Position numbers and translations under genes: made by a program. Positions 9,461 through 17,690 of a stretch of DNA of 64,000 bases are shown piece by piece. The DNA is taken from positions 171,198 to 235,197 of the forward strand of contig PHBP01000001.1 in NCBI GenBank assembly GCA_002842035.1, read 5' to 3'. Positions within the stretch are counted from its first letter, which is position 1. Each line of letters begins with the position of its first letter. The stretch comes from Candidatus Cloacimonetes bacterium HGW-Cloacimonetes-2 (GTDB taxonomy: Bacteria > Cloacimonadota > Cloacimonadia > Cloacimonadales > Cloacimonadaceae). The notes under the pieces are model-generated. The model worked only from the letters and a program-made list of their open reading frames with translations, was not told the DNA's origin and did no database searches.

Positions 9461-9680
9461 ACTGGGGATATTATGAAAGAGATCAGGCAACAAGCGATCG
9501 AGGATGGTGATTCTGCGGCTATCTCCCAATGCAATTTGGCGCTTTGTATCAGCTAAGGTAAGGGGATTCAACAACACGGAAGGCAGAAAATGCCGCTAAG
9601 CTACTGGGAACATCGGAAAGCACTCTTTCTGGAGAATAGGAAAGTATAAGCTGGATTTCTACACCAGAAAGGGGCACTGA
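9461..9680 (+). pseudogene. Remnant of a sigma-54-dependent (Fis-type HTH) transcriptional activator
   Basis: No intact frame exists, but stitching frames gives recognisable pieces of the C-terminus of an NtrC-family activator. First comes a stretch resembling the end of the AAA+ domain (W-G-N-like, then MKEIRQQAIEDGDSAAIS). About 60 nt later comes a Fis-type helix-turn-helix, AENAAKLLGTSESTL, continuing after a frameshift near 9630 as WRIGKYKLDFY before a stop at 9680. In-frame stops and at least two shifts separate the pieces, so this is a dead fragment. The assignment rests on the HTH pattern; the upstream part is weaker. Confidence 0.5.
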
Positions 9681-9873
9681 AACAAGATGTTTTTATGTGT
9701 GATCTGGCCTAAATTTCATATCTGAAATTGCAGACTCAATGATTTTTCCCGAAATCTTGAAATAAATCTCACTCTAGAATTGTAGGAAAGACACAAAGAC
9801 TCGACTTTGTAGGCACTTAACAATTCACCAACTGCAACCATCATGGCGCGCTTTGTGCGTTTTCTGATCTGTT

Positions 9874-10128
9874 ATGAAGAAAGCAAAACTCTCGCAGAAT
9901 GTTTGCCAGGTTAGCCTGTTGTTTGAACACAAATTAGGTTCAAGCGGGCACAGACTTGTCGGTTTTACCGTGGGTAAAACCGATGGCAGTTTCGAAAACA
10001 TATCCATGCGGTATACAGATACCAATCGCGTGGAGGTAATCGAGCTACTGAGCGAACTGAGGGAGAGCTTCCTGTCCACCAAACCAAAGAAAAACCCAAG
10101 AAAAACATCCCATAAAGAGGAGAACTAA
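9874..10128 (+). CDS. Small hypothetical protein, doubtful
   Basis: An 84-residue open frame that I do not recognise. It ends 2 nt before the next gene and contains that gene's Shine-Dalgarno within its last codons. No Shine-Dalgarno precedes its own ATG. The composition is plausible for a globular N-terminal half followed by a lysine-rich tail (STKPKKNPRK). It could be a fragment of a larger decayed gene, given the pseudogene just upstream, or chance. Confidence 0.25.
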   Translation: MKKAKLSQNVCQVSLLFEHKLGSSGHRLVGFTVGKTDGSFENISMRYTDTNRVEVIELLSELRESFLSTKPKKNPRKTSHKEEN

Positions 10129-10130
10129 CC

Positions 10131-10793
10131 ATGAATCTAGCAAAATTGTTCGCTGTATCACTACTTTTCTTACTAGTGATGACCTCAGTATCACTTTCTG
10201 CTGTGGCGCTAACGGGAGAGCTGAGCATTGGAGCGGGTGGGGATTACACGACCTTCACAAGTGCAATCAATGCCTTGAACACCAACGGAGTAGGAGCCGG
10301 AGGAGTGATCTTCAACGTCGTTTCTGGATCCGTATTCTCGGAGAACCTGCCAGCCATCACAGCCACAGGTACCGCTGATGATCAGATTGTCTTCCGTAAA
10401 TCCGGGACAAATGCCTATCCACAGGTCAGACCCAGCGGAACTGCCGGGACCACTGATGCGGGATTGATAGTTCATGGTGGTGATTACATCACCTTTGATG
10501 GTATCGATGTCAATTCCTCGGCTGTAACTACAGTGGAATATCCCAATCCCTTCAATCCGGATACGACCATCAAGTATTCACTCAAAGAAGTGAGCAGTGG
10601 AAGCCTGTCAATCTACAACCAGCGCGGTCAACTGGTGCGTGATTTCCAGATCACGAATGCGCCTGCAGGTCCAAATAGCATCTATTGGAATGGAATGGAC
10701 AGCCAAGGGAGATATGTGTCCAGCGGACTTTATCTGTTCATCCTGCGAGTGGGAAGCGAGAGCTTCAACCGTAAAGCAACAATAGTCAAGTAA
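10131..10793 (+). CDS. Short surface protein: beta-helix start joined directly to a sorting domain (probable internal deletion)
   Basis: A 220-residue exported protein with signal peptide 1-23. Residues about 30-125 (GGDYTTFTSAINALNT... GGDYITFDGIDV) are the opening of the large right-handed beta-helix proteins common in this lineage, which normally run for hundreds of residues. At about residue 135 the sequence passes straight into a C-terminal sorting domain (YPNPFNPDTTIKYSL ... SSGLYLFILRV ... ATIVK). The gene looks like a large adhesin-like protein whose repeats were deleted in frame. The start has a good Shine-Dalgarno (GAGGAG), and it ends before a strong terminator, so it may still be expressed. 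The function is unknown. Confidence 0.8.
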   Translation: MNLAKLFAVSLLFLLVMTSVSLSAVALTGELSIGAGGDYTTFTSAINALNTNGVGAGGVIFNVVSGSVFSENLPAITATGTADDQIVFRKSGTNAYPQVRPSGTAGTTDAGLIVHGGDYITFDGIDVNSSAVTTVEYPNPFNPDTTIKYSLKEVSSGSLSIYNQRGQLVRDFQITNAPAGPNSIYWNGMDSQGRYVSSGLYLFILRVGSESFNRKATIVK

Positions 10794-10809
10794 TTATCTC
10801 AACCGAAGC

Positions 10810-10854
10810 AGAAGCGGGATTTCAGACGTGAAATCCCGCTTCTTACTTTTATTA
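10810..10854 (+). terminator. Intrinsic terminator
   Basis: A perfect 15-bp stem (AGAAGCGGGATTTCA and its complement) with a GACG tetraloop is followed by a T-rich run, 17 nt after the preceding stop. Confidence 0.9.
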
Positions 10855-11066
10855 CAGAGATGAATCTTGCTTGAGCCCCTCATCCGCCGCACATAATCTT
10901 CGCTAATATTTTAATAAATCTCGGTGAGACATTACCGTTACCTTGCAGCAGATTCACCTTGATCAGGCATTATGCTTGCAAAAAAAAACACGACCAGGCA
11001 AATAAGGCTTGACAGCCATATTCACAGAGAAACAATTGCATCACGATATGAATTCTGGAGGAATTG

Positions 11067-13184
11067 ATGAGAATCATCATCTTATTGTCAGTCTGTATTA
11101 TCGCCGTAACCGGTCTGTGGGCAACGGCAATCCCCATATCAAACCAAGCTGTTCTTACCGATGATAATGTCTTCGGATCTTTGGTACGTATCGACCCGGA
11201 TGACAGTCTCCTGGAATCCCTCAAAACCAAGTTTTGGCTCTGGCAGGATGGAAACGATCTGGTAGTCTATGCCGAAGCCGAGATTGATTCCACCTTTGAG
11301 CAAGGTAACCACAGTCGTAGAGACGAGAATGCCAGCGGAGATATGCTTCGTGTTCAGCTTGTCACTATGCCACAGTCATATATGGCATATGCTTATGTTG
11401 CATATCCCCTGGGCAATCTTGCCGATGGTATCAGAAAAAAAGATATGAGTATTGACTATTCCTGGGACAGTCACTACAGTTACAGAAGTGAGATATCAGC
11501 CGATCTCTGGCGTGTTACCTTTCGCATACCTTTGGGAGAATTGCGTTTTCGCCAGGAACAGCCATATAATTGGAGAGTGATCTTCTCCAGATACTATGAG
11601 GTAAACAGCGCTACCTATAGCAGTCCCTATGCAAATACAGACCAGATGAATCTTTACTTTATGAGCTCTCATCCGATCAGCCTGAGCGGACAGATTACGA
11701 GGGATTTTCCTGTCACGCTAAAGCCTTATTTTGTAAAGTCCTACGATCTTGTGAATCATACAGATAGCTTTGATCCTCAAAATCTGGGTTTGGATGTCGC
11801 ATTTGTTCCCAGCCAGAAACTAAGGCTAAAGCTTAGCTTCAATCCCGATTTCTCCGATGTCCCGATGGATAGCGCATCAGATGATTACAACAACAAATTC
11901 CCGCCCTATTATTCTGAAAACCGTTTTTTCTTCACAGAAGACCTCCAGGTGTTTAACCTGGGAGATTACTTGTACACCCGTAATATCGCCCAGCCTCAAT
12001 TTGCTTACAAACTCACAGGCAATAGCGGTAGAATCAATTGGGGTATCTTGGGGGCTCTTGACAAAGAAATCCGCGACGAGGGGGTTCTGATCAATCGAGC
12101 TGACTATTATCAGGCAATCAGTATCAATCCCTCCTGGGAAAAGTTCAATCTCAGCAATTCTCTGATCAGTCGCGTAGGTGATGGTTTTTACAATCACGGA
12201 TATTATGGCAATTACAGCTATATGCCGGTACCCTGGCTCACAGTCAGTACAGACAACCTCTTTGCTATCCAGAAAGAGCAAAATGAACCGGATCAACACC
12301 GGGGTGTCATAAGTACCAACAAGCTTAGCTACAACAAGGGGGATTATTCCGGCACACTCGCCTATATTGTGGTCAGTGCGGATCTGGTACACGACACCGG
12401 CTACATTACCGAGAACGACTATGACGGCTGGAATCTCGATCTTGCCTGGGATAAGATCAGTCCGGAAGCCTTCATTAACTCCCGCGGGATCAATGGATCA
12501 TTTTCTCTTAGTCGCTCCACCCTCAGCCAAAGTGATTATGATCTGAACAACCAGTTTCTTTACGCCTATATATGGCTGAAACGCAAGCTATTTCTACATA
12601 CCAGTATCTCATCAGGCACGGATCTGGGTACAGATCGAGATATCTTCCGCACCTGGACATTCAATACCGGGTTTAACTACGAGCCAATACGCCAGCTCAA
12701 TTTCGGGGTACGCGTCAGCCAGGGCGAAAGCCTGATCTATTCCCTCAACGAGGTGCACGACCGGACAGCTCTGCTACTTTCTTGCGGGATTAACCTGGCT
12801 CGTAAATTCAGGGTAAATTACAATGGTATCTTCAATTTCCTGGGCTATCCCGAGCTAAATGAGCTGGATCTGGGCGGTGGCGTTGTAATCCCTTTGATAC
12901 TCGATAACAAGTATGGCGTTAACAACTTAACTTTGGTTTACAACCACTCCAAAGCCCTTAGCCTTTCAGGTGGGATGGGGCTCTCCACCTATGAAAGCGG
13001 TGGCAGATATGCAAATTTATCTTATTACGGTAATTTGAGATACGAGTTCAAGCCGGGTTACTTCCTCTATATGGGGCTAAAATCCCAACAAAGCCAGATG
13101 GAGCCTAGCACAATCTCCGATCCCCTGGGGCAGTTCCGTCGGGATATGGCAAGTGCTTATCTGAAGGTAGCTCTCACTCTGTAA
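11067..13184 (+). CDS. DUF5916-like outer-membrane protein with N-terminal carbohydrate-binding-like domain
   Basis: A 705-residue exported protein. A signal peptide (about 1-20) is followed by a family-9-CBM-like sandwich to about residue 200 (WRVTFRIPLGELRF). The hallmark of DUF5916 proteins then appears (SFNPDFSDVP ... NKFPPYYSENRFFFTEDL, about residues 255-290). The remainder alternates aromatic strands as in an outer-membrane beta-barrel and ends in KVALTL. It is probably an outer-membrane receptor or channel; the ligand is unknown. The start is at ATG 11067 with GGAGG 5 nt upstream; TTG 11064 would be too close. The gene stands alone, followed by hairpin repeat copy 2. Confidence 0.78.
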   Translation: MRIIILLSVCIIAVTGLWATAIPISNQAVLTDDNVFGSLVRIDPDDSLLESLKTKFWLWQDGNDLVVYAEAEIDSTFEQGNHSRRDENASGDMLRVQLVTMPQSYMAYAYVAYPLGNLADGIRKKDMSIDYSWDSHYSYRSEISADLWRVTFRIPLGELRFRQEQPYNWRVIFSRYYEVNSATYSSPYANTDQMNLYFMSSHPISLSGQITRDFPVTLKPYFVKSYDLVNHTDSFDPQNLGLDVAFVPSQKLRLKLSFNPDFSDVPMDSASDDYNNKFPPYYSENRFFFTEDLQVFNLGDYLYTRNIAQPQFAYKLTGNSGRINWGILGALDKEIRDEGVLINRADYYQAISINPSWEKFNLSNSLISRVGDGFYNHGYYGNYSYMPVPWLTVSTDNLFAIQKEQNEPDQHRGVISTNKLSYNKGDYSGTLAYIVVSADLVHDTGYITENDYDGWNLDLAWDKISPEAFINSRGINGSFSLSRSTLSQSDYDLNNQFLYAYIWLKRKLFLHTSISSGTDLGTDRDIFRTWTFNTGFNYEPIRQLNFGVRVSQGESLIYSLNEVHDRTALLLSCGINLARKFRVNYNGIFNFLGYPELNELDLGGGVVIPLILDNKYGVNNLTLVYNHSKALSLSGGMGLSTYESGGRYANLSYYGNLRYEFKPGYFLYMGLKSQQSQMEPSTISDPLGQFRRDMASAYLKVALTL

Positions 13185-13225
13185 ACAGACTGCCGATACG
13201 ATCTTTCTCCCTGATTGCCTATGAT

Positions 13226-13312
13226 CTAAAGCAGATCACCAGCAATTCAAGTCGAAATCAAGTCGAACGTGGTTCGAGGTGATTTCGGCTTGAATTGCTT
13301 TTGATATCGGGA
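13226..13312. repeat. Modular intergenic hairpin repeat, copy 2
   Basis: The inner arms AGCAATTCAAGTCGAAATCA and their counterpart pair around GAAC-GTG-GTTC. The outer part is more degenerate than in copy 1 (CAGATCACC against TTTTGATATC). It contains an extra TCAAGTCGAAA-type module not seen in the others. It lies 42 nt after the stop of the plus-strand gene and before a convergent gene. Confidence 0.85.
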
Positions 13313-13616
13313 TGACTATGCGGATAGTAAAAAGTAATTGGAGAGGAGTTTGGAGGGGGATGGACCTGATGTACACTATGAACGAAATAGTCTGCACAGA
13401 CATCAATGGAGCGCTTCACATTGTCGCACAGATAATTACAGCTTACTGATTACCACTCAATATTCACCCCATAAAAAATACCGTGGGGAGCACCGGGCGG
13501 TGTCCCCACGACTCGGAGGGCATTCTATGTAGGGTCTGTAGGCTGAAGTCAGCTTCTCACAGGCGGGATTCCTGTCAAGCAAGAAAAGCGAATTCGATAG
13601 TTTTTTATCAAATTAG
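13313..13616. other. Intergenic region with one strong hairpin, no gene seen
   Basis: It holds short open frames without Shine-Dalgarno or family resemblance. A hairpin at 13481-13512 pairs CGTGGGGAGCACCG with CGGTGTCCCCACG around a 2-nt loop and has no T-tract on either strand. It may be a small repeat unit or a structured RNA element. Confidence 0.4.
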
Positions 13617-13652
13617 TGAGCCCCGCCACCGATATAGGCGGAGGCAGGGCTC
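13617..13652 (-). terminator. Possible terminator hairpin after the Omp28-like gene
   Basis: TGAGCCCCGCC and GGCAGGGCTCA form an 11-bp stem with one wobble pair. It lies about 40 nt beyond the minus-strand stop at 13694. No clean T-tract follows on that strand, so termination is only suggested. Confidence 0.4.
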
Positions 13653-13693
13653 AGATATATAACCTTAGATAAGCTCTAAGAATAAGACAGATA

Positions 13694-15118
13694 TTACTTT
13701 AGATAGATGAAGCGTTTGGTAGCTTGCTCTCCATTACTACTGATCCGTATGAAATATACTCCTGTGCCGAATGTTTCCAATTCAGAGAGAGAAAGTTGCC
13801 TTTGGATCATCCCGGTTTGGACATCGTCTTCAGTTGATAGTATAACCTGACCCCGAAGATTGAAAACCTGGGTAATCAGCTTGCCGGGGGCTTTGCTATA
13901 GTAGCGGTAGCTGGCGCTATCGTGCACGGGATTGGGCCATAGCTTGAGATCTGCCAGAGCAGGAGTATATTGCTCATCATTACTGACAGGAGGTTGTGGC
14001 AGGCTGATCAGTGATCGTGATTGAGCCTGTATCACTCGCTTGGTGAGAGGATCTTGCAGCCAGGCTACCAGATCGCAGTTGTTACTATATACATAATCCT
14101 CAAACAGCAACATAAAATCGTAATCCAGATACTGCGGAGAGCCGGGATTGATTTCTACGGGGAGGCCGTATTGATCAGGAAGCAGATAACGGGTAACCTT
14201 GTCCAATTGATTCAGCCCCATCCAGGAGATCGGCAGGTTGTTTTCTCTGACCGCCACAAACAATCTCCAGTCGAGTGTGTCCAATAGGGCTATCCTGTTG
14301 ATTCGGATTTGAAAATCCCATATATTTCCTATGCTGGAGCCGTAAAGTTGTAGCTCTACCGGGCTGGTAGTGGCACGGCATTGATCTAGAGCAGGATTGT
14401 AATATGGCAAAAGGCTGCTGCTGGTGCTGGCAGAATCAACGATACAAGTACCATCAAAAACCGCAGTGGGATAATCTGTGATATTATAATACTCCCTGCG
14501 CCAGAGCGATGCATCGCAATCATAAGGTGGAAAGCTCTGGTGGTTCAGTACTGTTATGTGCTCCTGATCGAGTGCATTCACTGCCAGGATTGCCCCATAG
14601 GAATCGTCAAAGACATCTCCATATATCCCCGAAGCGAGCTCCATCAAAACCTTCTGGCGGGGTACAGACCAGACATTTGCTATAGAGTATCCACCATTAT
14701 TGGAAGGATTATCATCAATCAAGGGGAAGGCATCGATCGTGAATTCAAATCTGTAATAGGTATTCCCCATATTGGGATAAAAGTCCGGGAAACTGACCTC
14801 AAGCTCCTGGCCTACATTCAGTGAGTTTGTGTTGAAGCCGGGCCAGCTCTCTATCATAATGGATCCACGAAAGATGTTCATTGTCGTGTAGGCAGTAACG
14901 GTTGAGCTGCCATAATTGGCAATGGTGCACTTGGGAGTAAAGGGTTCTCCCAAGGCTATCAAAGTATCGGGCTGGGTGGCGATAATCGCCAGATCAAGGT
15001 TCCGATCACGATTAGTTTGGGCAGCTAGATTAATACAGACCAGACATATTGCCAAAATCAGCAGTAGTCTGCGCTCGAGCCAATGGCTAATCGACTCATT
15101 GGATAACTGCTTTGCCAT
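13694..15118 (-). CDS. Omp28-like secreted protein with thioredoxin-like fold lacking CxxC, plus sorting domain
   Basis: A 474-residue exported protein. The signal anchor lies at about residues 17-34, followed by a beta-sandwich. A thioredoxin-like domain starts at about 155, resembling the Omp28 family (QKVLMELASGIYGDVFDDSYG ... YPTAVFDG). Family members normally carry a WCxxC-type motif where this one has ASGIYGDVF, so redox activity is not expected, though the cis-proline segment (YPTAVFDG) is kept. The C-terminus is a sorting domain (LKLWPNPVHDSASYRYY ... GTGVYFIRIS ... RFIYLK). The start is set at 15118, with GGAG 6 nt upstream; the ATG at 15130 has none. It overlaps the upstream cyclophilin gene by 23 nt. 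Confidence 0.75.
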   Translation of the reverse strand: MAKQLSNESISHWLERRLLLILAICLVCINLAAQTNRDRNLDLAIIATQPDTLIALGEPFTPKCTIANYGSSTVTAYTTMNIFRGSIMIESWPGFNTNSLNVGQELEVSFPDFYPNMGNTYYRFEFTIDAFPLIDDNPSNNGGYSIANVWSVPRQKVLMELASGIYGDVFDDSYGAILAVNALDQEHITVLNHQSFPPYDCDASLWRREYYNITDYPTAVFDGTCIVDSASTSSSLLPYYNPALDQCRATTSPVELQLYGSSIGNIWDFQIRINRIALLDTLDWRLFVAVRENNLPISWMGLNQLDKVTRYLLPDQYGLPVEINPGSPQYLDYDFMLLFEDYVYSNNCDLVAWLQDPLTKRVIQAQSRSLISLPQPPVSNDEQYTPALADLKLWPNPVHDSASYRYYSKAPGKLITQVFNLRGQVILSTEDDVQTGMIQRQLSLSELETFGTGVYFIRISSNGEQATKRFIYLK

Positions 15119-16175
15119 GTTGTACTCCATCAGGCGTAGATAGTTTGATCAGGTAGATGCCCGGAGCAAGGCGCTTGCCACTGTTGTCGCAACCGTCCCA
15201 GTTCCAGGTGTTTGGACCCTGATACGACTGGATGCCTTCTTCTTCGCGGATAATTCTGCCTCGAAGGTCAAAGACGCTTACGGAAAATGTGCCGCTCTTG
15301 CGGCTGGTAAAGCCGATGCTGGTCATTCCACCGGTAGGATTGGGGCTAATAGTGAGCCCCGGAACGGGATTGGGGATGAGGGCATCATCACTGGAAGTGG
15401 ACAAAGAGATATTCCAGATGGTGTCATAGCTAAAATCTCCCTGGCTGATACGACAAGTGATAGTCTGGGGCGTTGTAGGGTTGAGTGCTATTTCCAGCAG
15501 GAAATCAGTCTGGCCTACAAGTTCTTCCGTTCCGGCAAACCACTTGTAAGTGTGAAGACCATTGTTTGAGCTTGATTCTACTATGAACATCACGGTCTCC
15601 CCCGCAGTAGCCACTACAGGCTCTTCTATGGCTGGAGTAACGTTTCCTATATCGAGATCGACTATGGAAAGCGTATGTATATTGACAGGAGTCACGGGGA
15701 GTCCGTTGGTATTTGTAGGCACTGTGCCAATCGCAAGGACAGTATCCAGACCCTCGATTACCTGCCCAAATACAGCGTAGCTGCCGTTGAGGTGAGGTGT
15801 GGGAGCCAGGGTAATGTAATACTGGGATCCGGCAGAATTTGGGGCTGAAGTGCGAGCCATCGCCAGGGTACCGGCTTGATTGTGGTTTAAAAGAGGCGAA
15901 AACTCATCAGGGATTGTATAACCGGGACCGCCATAGCCTGTACCAAGAGGATCGCCATCCTGGATCACAAAGCCTGCAACTACTCTATGGAAGATCAGAT
16001 CATTGTAAAAACCGCTGTTTGCAAGAGTGACAAAGTTACCCGCAGTGATTGGGACTATGTCGTCATAGAGCTTGCAGGTAAAATCGCCCATAGAGGTGTG
16101 CCAACGGGCAAATTGAAGGGCCGATGCCTGAGTGATAACTATCAACATAAATGCAAAGAAAAGAGCTTTCTTCAT
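15096..16175 (-). CDS. Secreted cyclophilin-type peptidyl-prolyl isomerase with C-terminal sorting domain
   Basis: A 359-residue protein. Signal peptide about 1-20 is followed by a cyclophilin domain (about 22-185). The domain has FHRVVAGFVIQDGDP with the catalytic Arg, GYGGPGYTIPDEF, LAMART, GSQYYITLAP and YAVFGQVIEG, so it should be active. An Ig-like linker follows, then a FlgD-like sorting domain (LTISPNPTGGMTSIGF ... LAPGIYLIKLS). The architecture implies a folding catalyst displayed on, or released from, the cell surface rather than the usual periplasmic form. ATG 16175 is preferred over GTG 16178 because GGAG is 6 nt upstream. It lies 65 nt after tldD and is probably the same operon. 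Confidence 0.88.
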   Translation of the reverse strand: MKKALFFAFMLIVITQASALQFARWHTSMGDFTCKLYDDIVPITAGNFVTLANSGFYNDLIFHRVVAGFVIQDGDPLGTGYGGPGYTIPDEFSPLLNHNQAGTLAMARTSAPNSAGSQYYITLAPTPHLNGSYAVFGQVIEGLDTVLAIGTVPTNTNGLPVTPVNIHTLSIVDLDIGNVTPAIEEPVVATAGETVMFIVESSSNNGLHTYKWFAGTEELVGQTDFLLEIALNPTTPQTITCRISQGDFSYDTIWNISLSTSSDDALIPNPVPGLTISPNPTGGMTSIGFTSRKSGTFSVSVFDLRGRIIREEEGIQSYQGPNTWNWDGCDNSGKRLAPGIYLIKLSTPDGVQHGKAVIQ

Positions 16176-16240
16176 CACAGACTCCTTTATTTAGGATAGC
16201 CGATGGTATCACCACAATGGCGATACCATCGGAAGAGGGA

Positions 16241-17680
16241 TTATATTTTAACGCTGACGTTGATGTTTTTAAAGCGTGCAGGAGCAATCCCGTGGGAGAG
16301 TTGCATCACCTGTCCGGGCTCGCCTTTTCCACAATGGAAGGTGCTGTGGTATGCCCACTCCTCAGGTCCGCAGATGCGGTCGCAGGCGTTCCAAAAGTCT
16401 TTGGTGATTCCAAAGTAGGTGGGTTCTTTCACAATACCGGTGATTCTGCCATCTTTAATCTTGTAGCCGATCTCAGTGGTAAATTGGAAGTTGTTGCGGT
16501 TGTCATCTATAGACCAAGTCTTTGTAAAGTCGAGCAGATAGCCATTCTCTGTGTCGGCAATCAGATCAGCCAGACTGCCTTTTCCGGGAGCGAGGCAGAA
16601 ATTGGTCATACGCACCAGCGGGAAATCGTCGGCAAAAGACGCCTTCATATTGGAGGAAGGTTCCAGTCCCAGCATATGGGCTATATGGCGCGAAGTTTGT
16701 TGATCGACCAGGATACCATCCTTGATGATGTCAATTTTGCGTCCGGGAACGCCTTCATCATCGAGGGGATGATAACCCAGTCCGGCGGGATCTGTGCTAT
16801 CGCTGTAGATATTCACTACCTCACTGCCATACTTGAAATTGCCCAGCATTGAGGGTTTGATAAAGGTCTTGCCGGCATAGGATATCTCCATCCCAAAGAT
16901 GCGATCTGCTTCGGTAGCATGACCGACTGACTCGTGCAATTGCAGAGCCAGGTGGCCATTGCCGATGATGATATCAGAGCGTTCTTCCTGGATCGTGGGA
17001 GCAGTAAGAAGATCGGTGGCTTCTTTCATTATACGCTCGGTATTCGCGGCAAATTCCTGGCTGTGAAAGAGCTCAAAACCGGCACGTCCGGCGCTCATAT
17101 GGCCTGGCCAGGTGCGGCTCTGGATACCGTTTTCATCTGCGGCAACAACGCTCATAACCGGCAGGGTGTTGTAGAAAGAAGTATGGCTGTAAGAACCCTC
17201 TGTATTGGCATAGTACTTTTCCTGGCGCATAAACTCGCCACCTACGTAGGAGTGTACGATCTTGTTTTGCGGTTTGATCGCTATTGCAAGACCCCCCAGG
17301 AAATCCAGCTTTTCTTCCTTTGCCATTTCAAAAGGATTCTGCTTTGGCTTGTGGTGATAGCTGGCAATGGTAGGTTTTAACGCAGGGAATACCACTGCTT
17401 CTTTTTGGAAAAGCGAGCCGTGGATGGCATTGGAGCGGGCTTTGGCAATCAGTTTATCGATGTTGTCGACACTCAGATCGCGGCTTCCGGCAAAGCCCCA
17501 ACAGCCATTGATCAAGACTCTGATCCCGATCGCCCAGCTATCCATCGCAGAATTGTAGGCTCTTAGGAATCCGTTTTGGTAGTAGATTTCTTCAATATCT
17601 GTCTTGGTAATGCGGACGTCGGCAAAGGTGATGCCATTACCGCCGAGTTTCTCTATAATAGTTTTTATCATTTGTTCCAT
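16241..17680 (-). CDS. tldD: TldD-like zinc metalloprotease
   Basis: A 479-residue cytoplasmic protein of the TldD/PmbA family. The zinc motif HESVGH is present (His249, Glu250, His254), with the surrounding GNGHLALQLHESVGHATEADR region conserved, so this is the catalytic subunit. In studied systems TldD pairs with TldE in a heterodimer that processes peptides such as microcin B17 or degrades unfolded substrates. The partner gene lies immediately upstream (10-nt gap), giving a complete pair. The start has GGAG 7 nt upstream. No peptide precursor gene was recognised nearby. Confidence 0.93.
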   Translation of the reverse strand: MEQMIKTIIEKLGGNGITFADVRITKTDIEEIYYQNGFLRAYNSAMDSWAIGIRVLINGCWGFAGSRDLSVDNIDKLIAKARSNAIHGSLFQKEAVVFPALKPTIASYHHKPKQNPFEMAKEEKLDFLGGLAIAIKPQNKIVHSYVGGEFMRQEKYYANTEGSYSHTSFYNTLPVMSVVAADENGIQSRTWPGHMSAGRAGFELFHSQEFAANTERIMKEATDLLTAPTIQEERSDIIIGNGHLALQLHESVGHATEADRIFGMEISYAGKTFIKPSMLGNFKYGSEVVNIYSDSTDPAGLGYHPLDDEGVPGRKIDIIKDGILVDQQTSRHIAHMLGLEPSSNMKASFADDFPLVRMTNFCLAPGKGSLADLIADTENGYLLDFTKTWSIDDNRNNFQFTTEIGYKIKDGRITGIVKEPTYFGITKDFWNACDRICGPEEWAYHSTFHCGKGEPGQVMQLSHGIAPARFKNINVSVKI

Positions 17681-17690
17681 TTGGCTCTCC

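Noticed and set aside
13338-13532. Possible 64-codon gene between the DUF5916-like and Omp28-like genes
   Set aside because: It runs into the 13481-13512 hairpin and lacks coding features.
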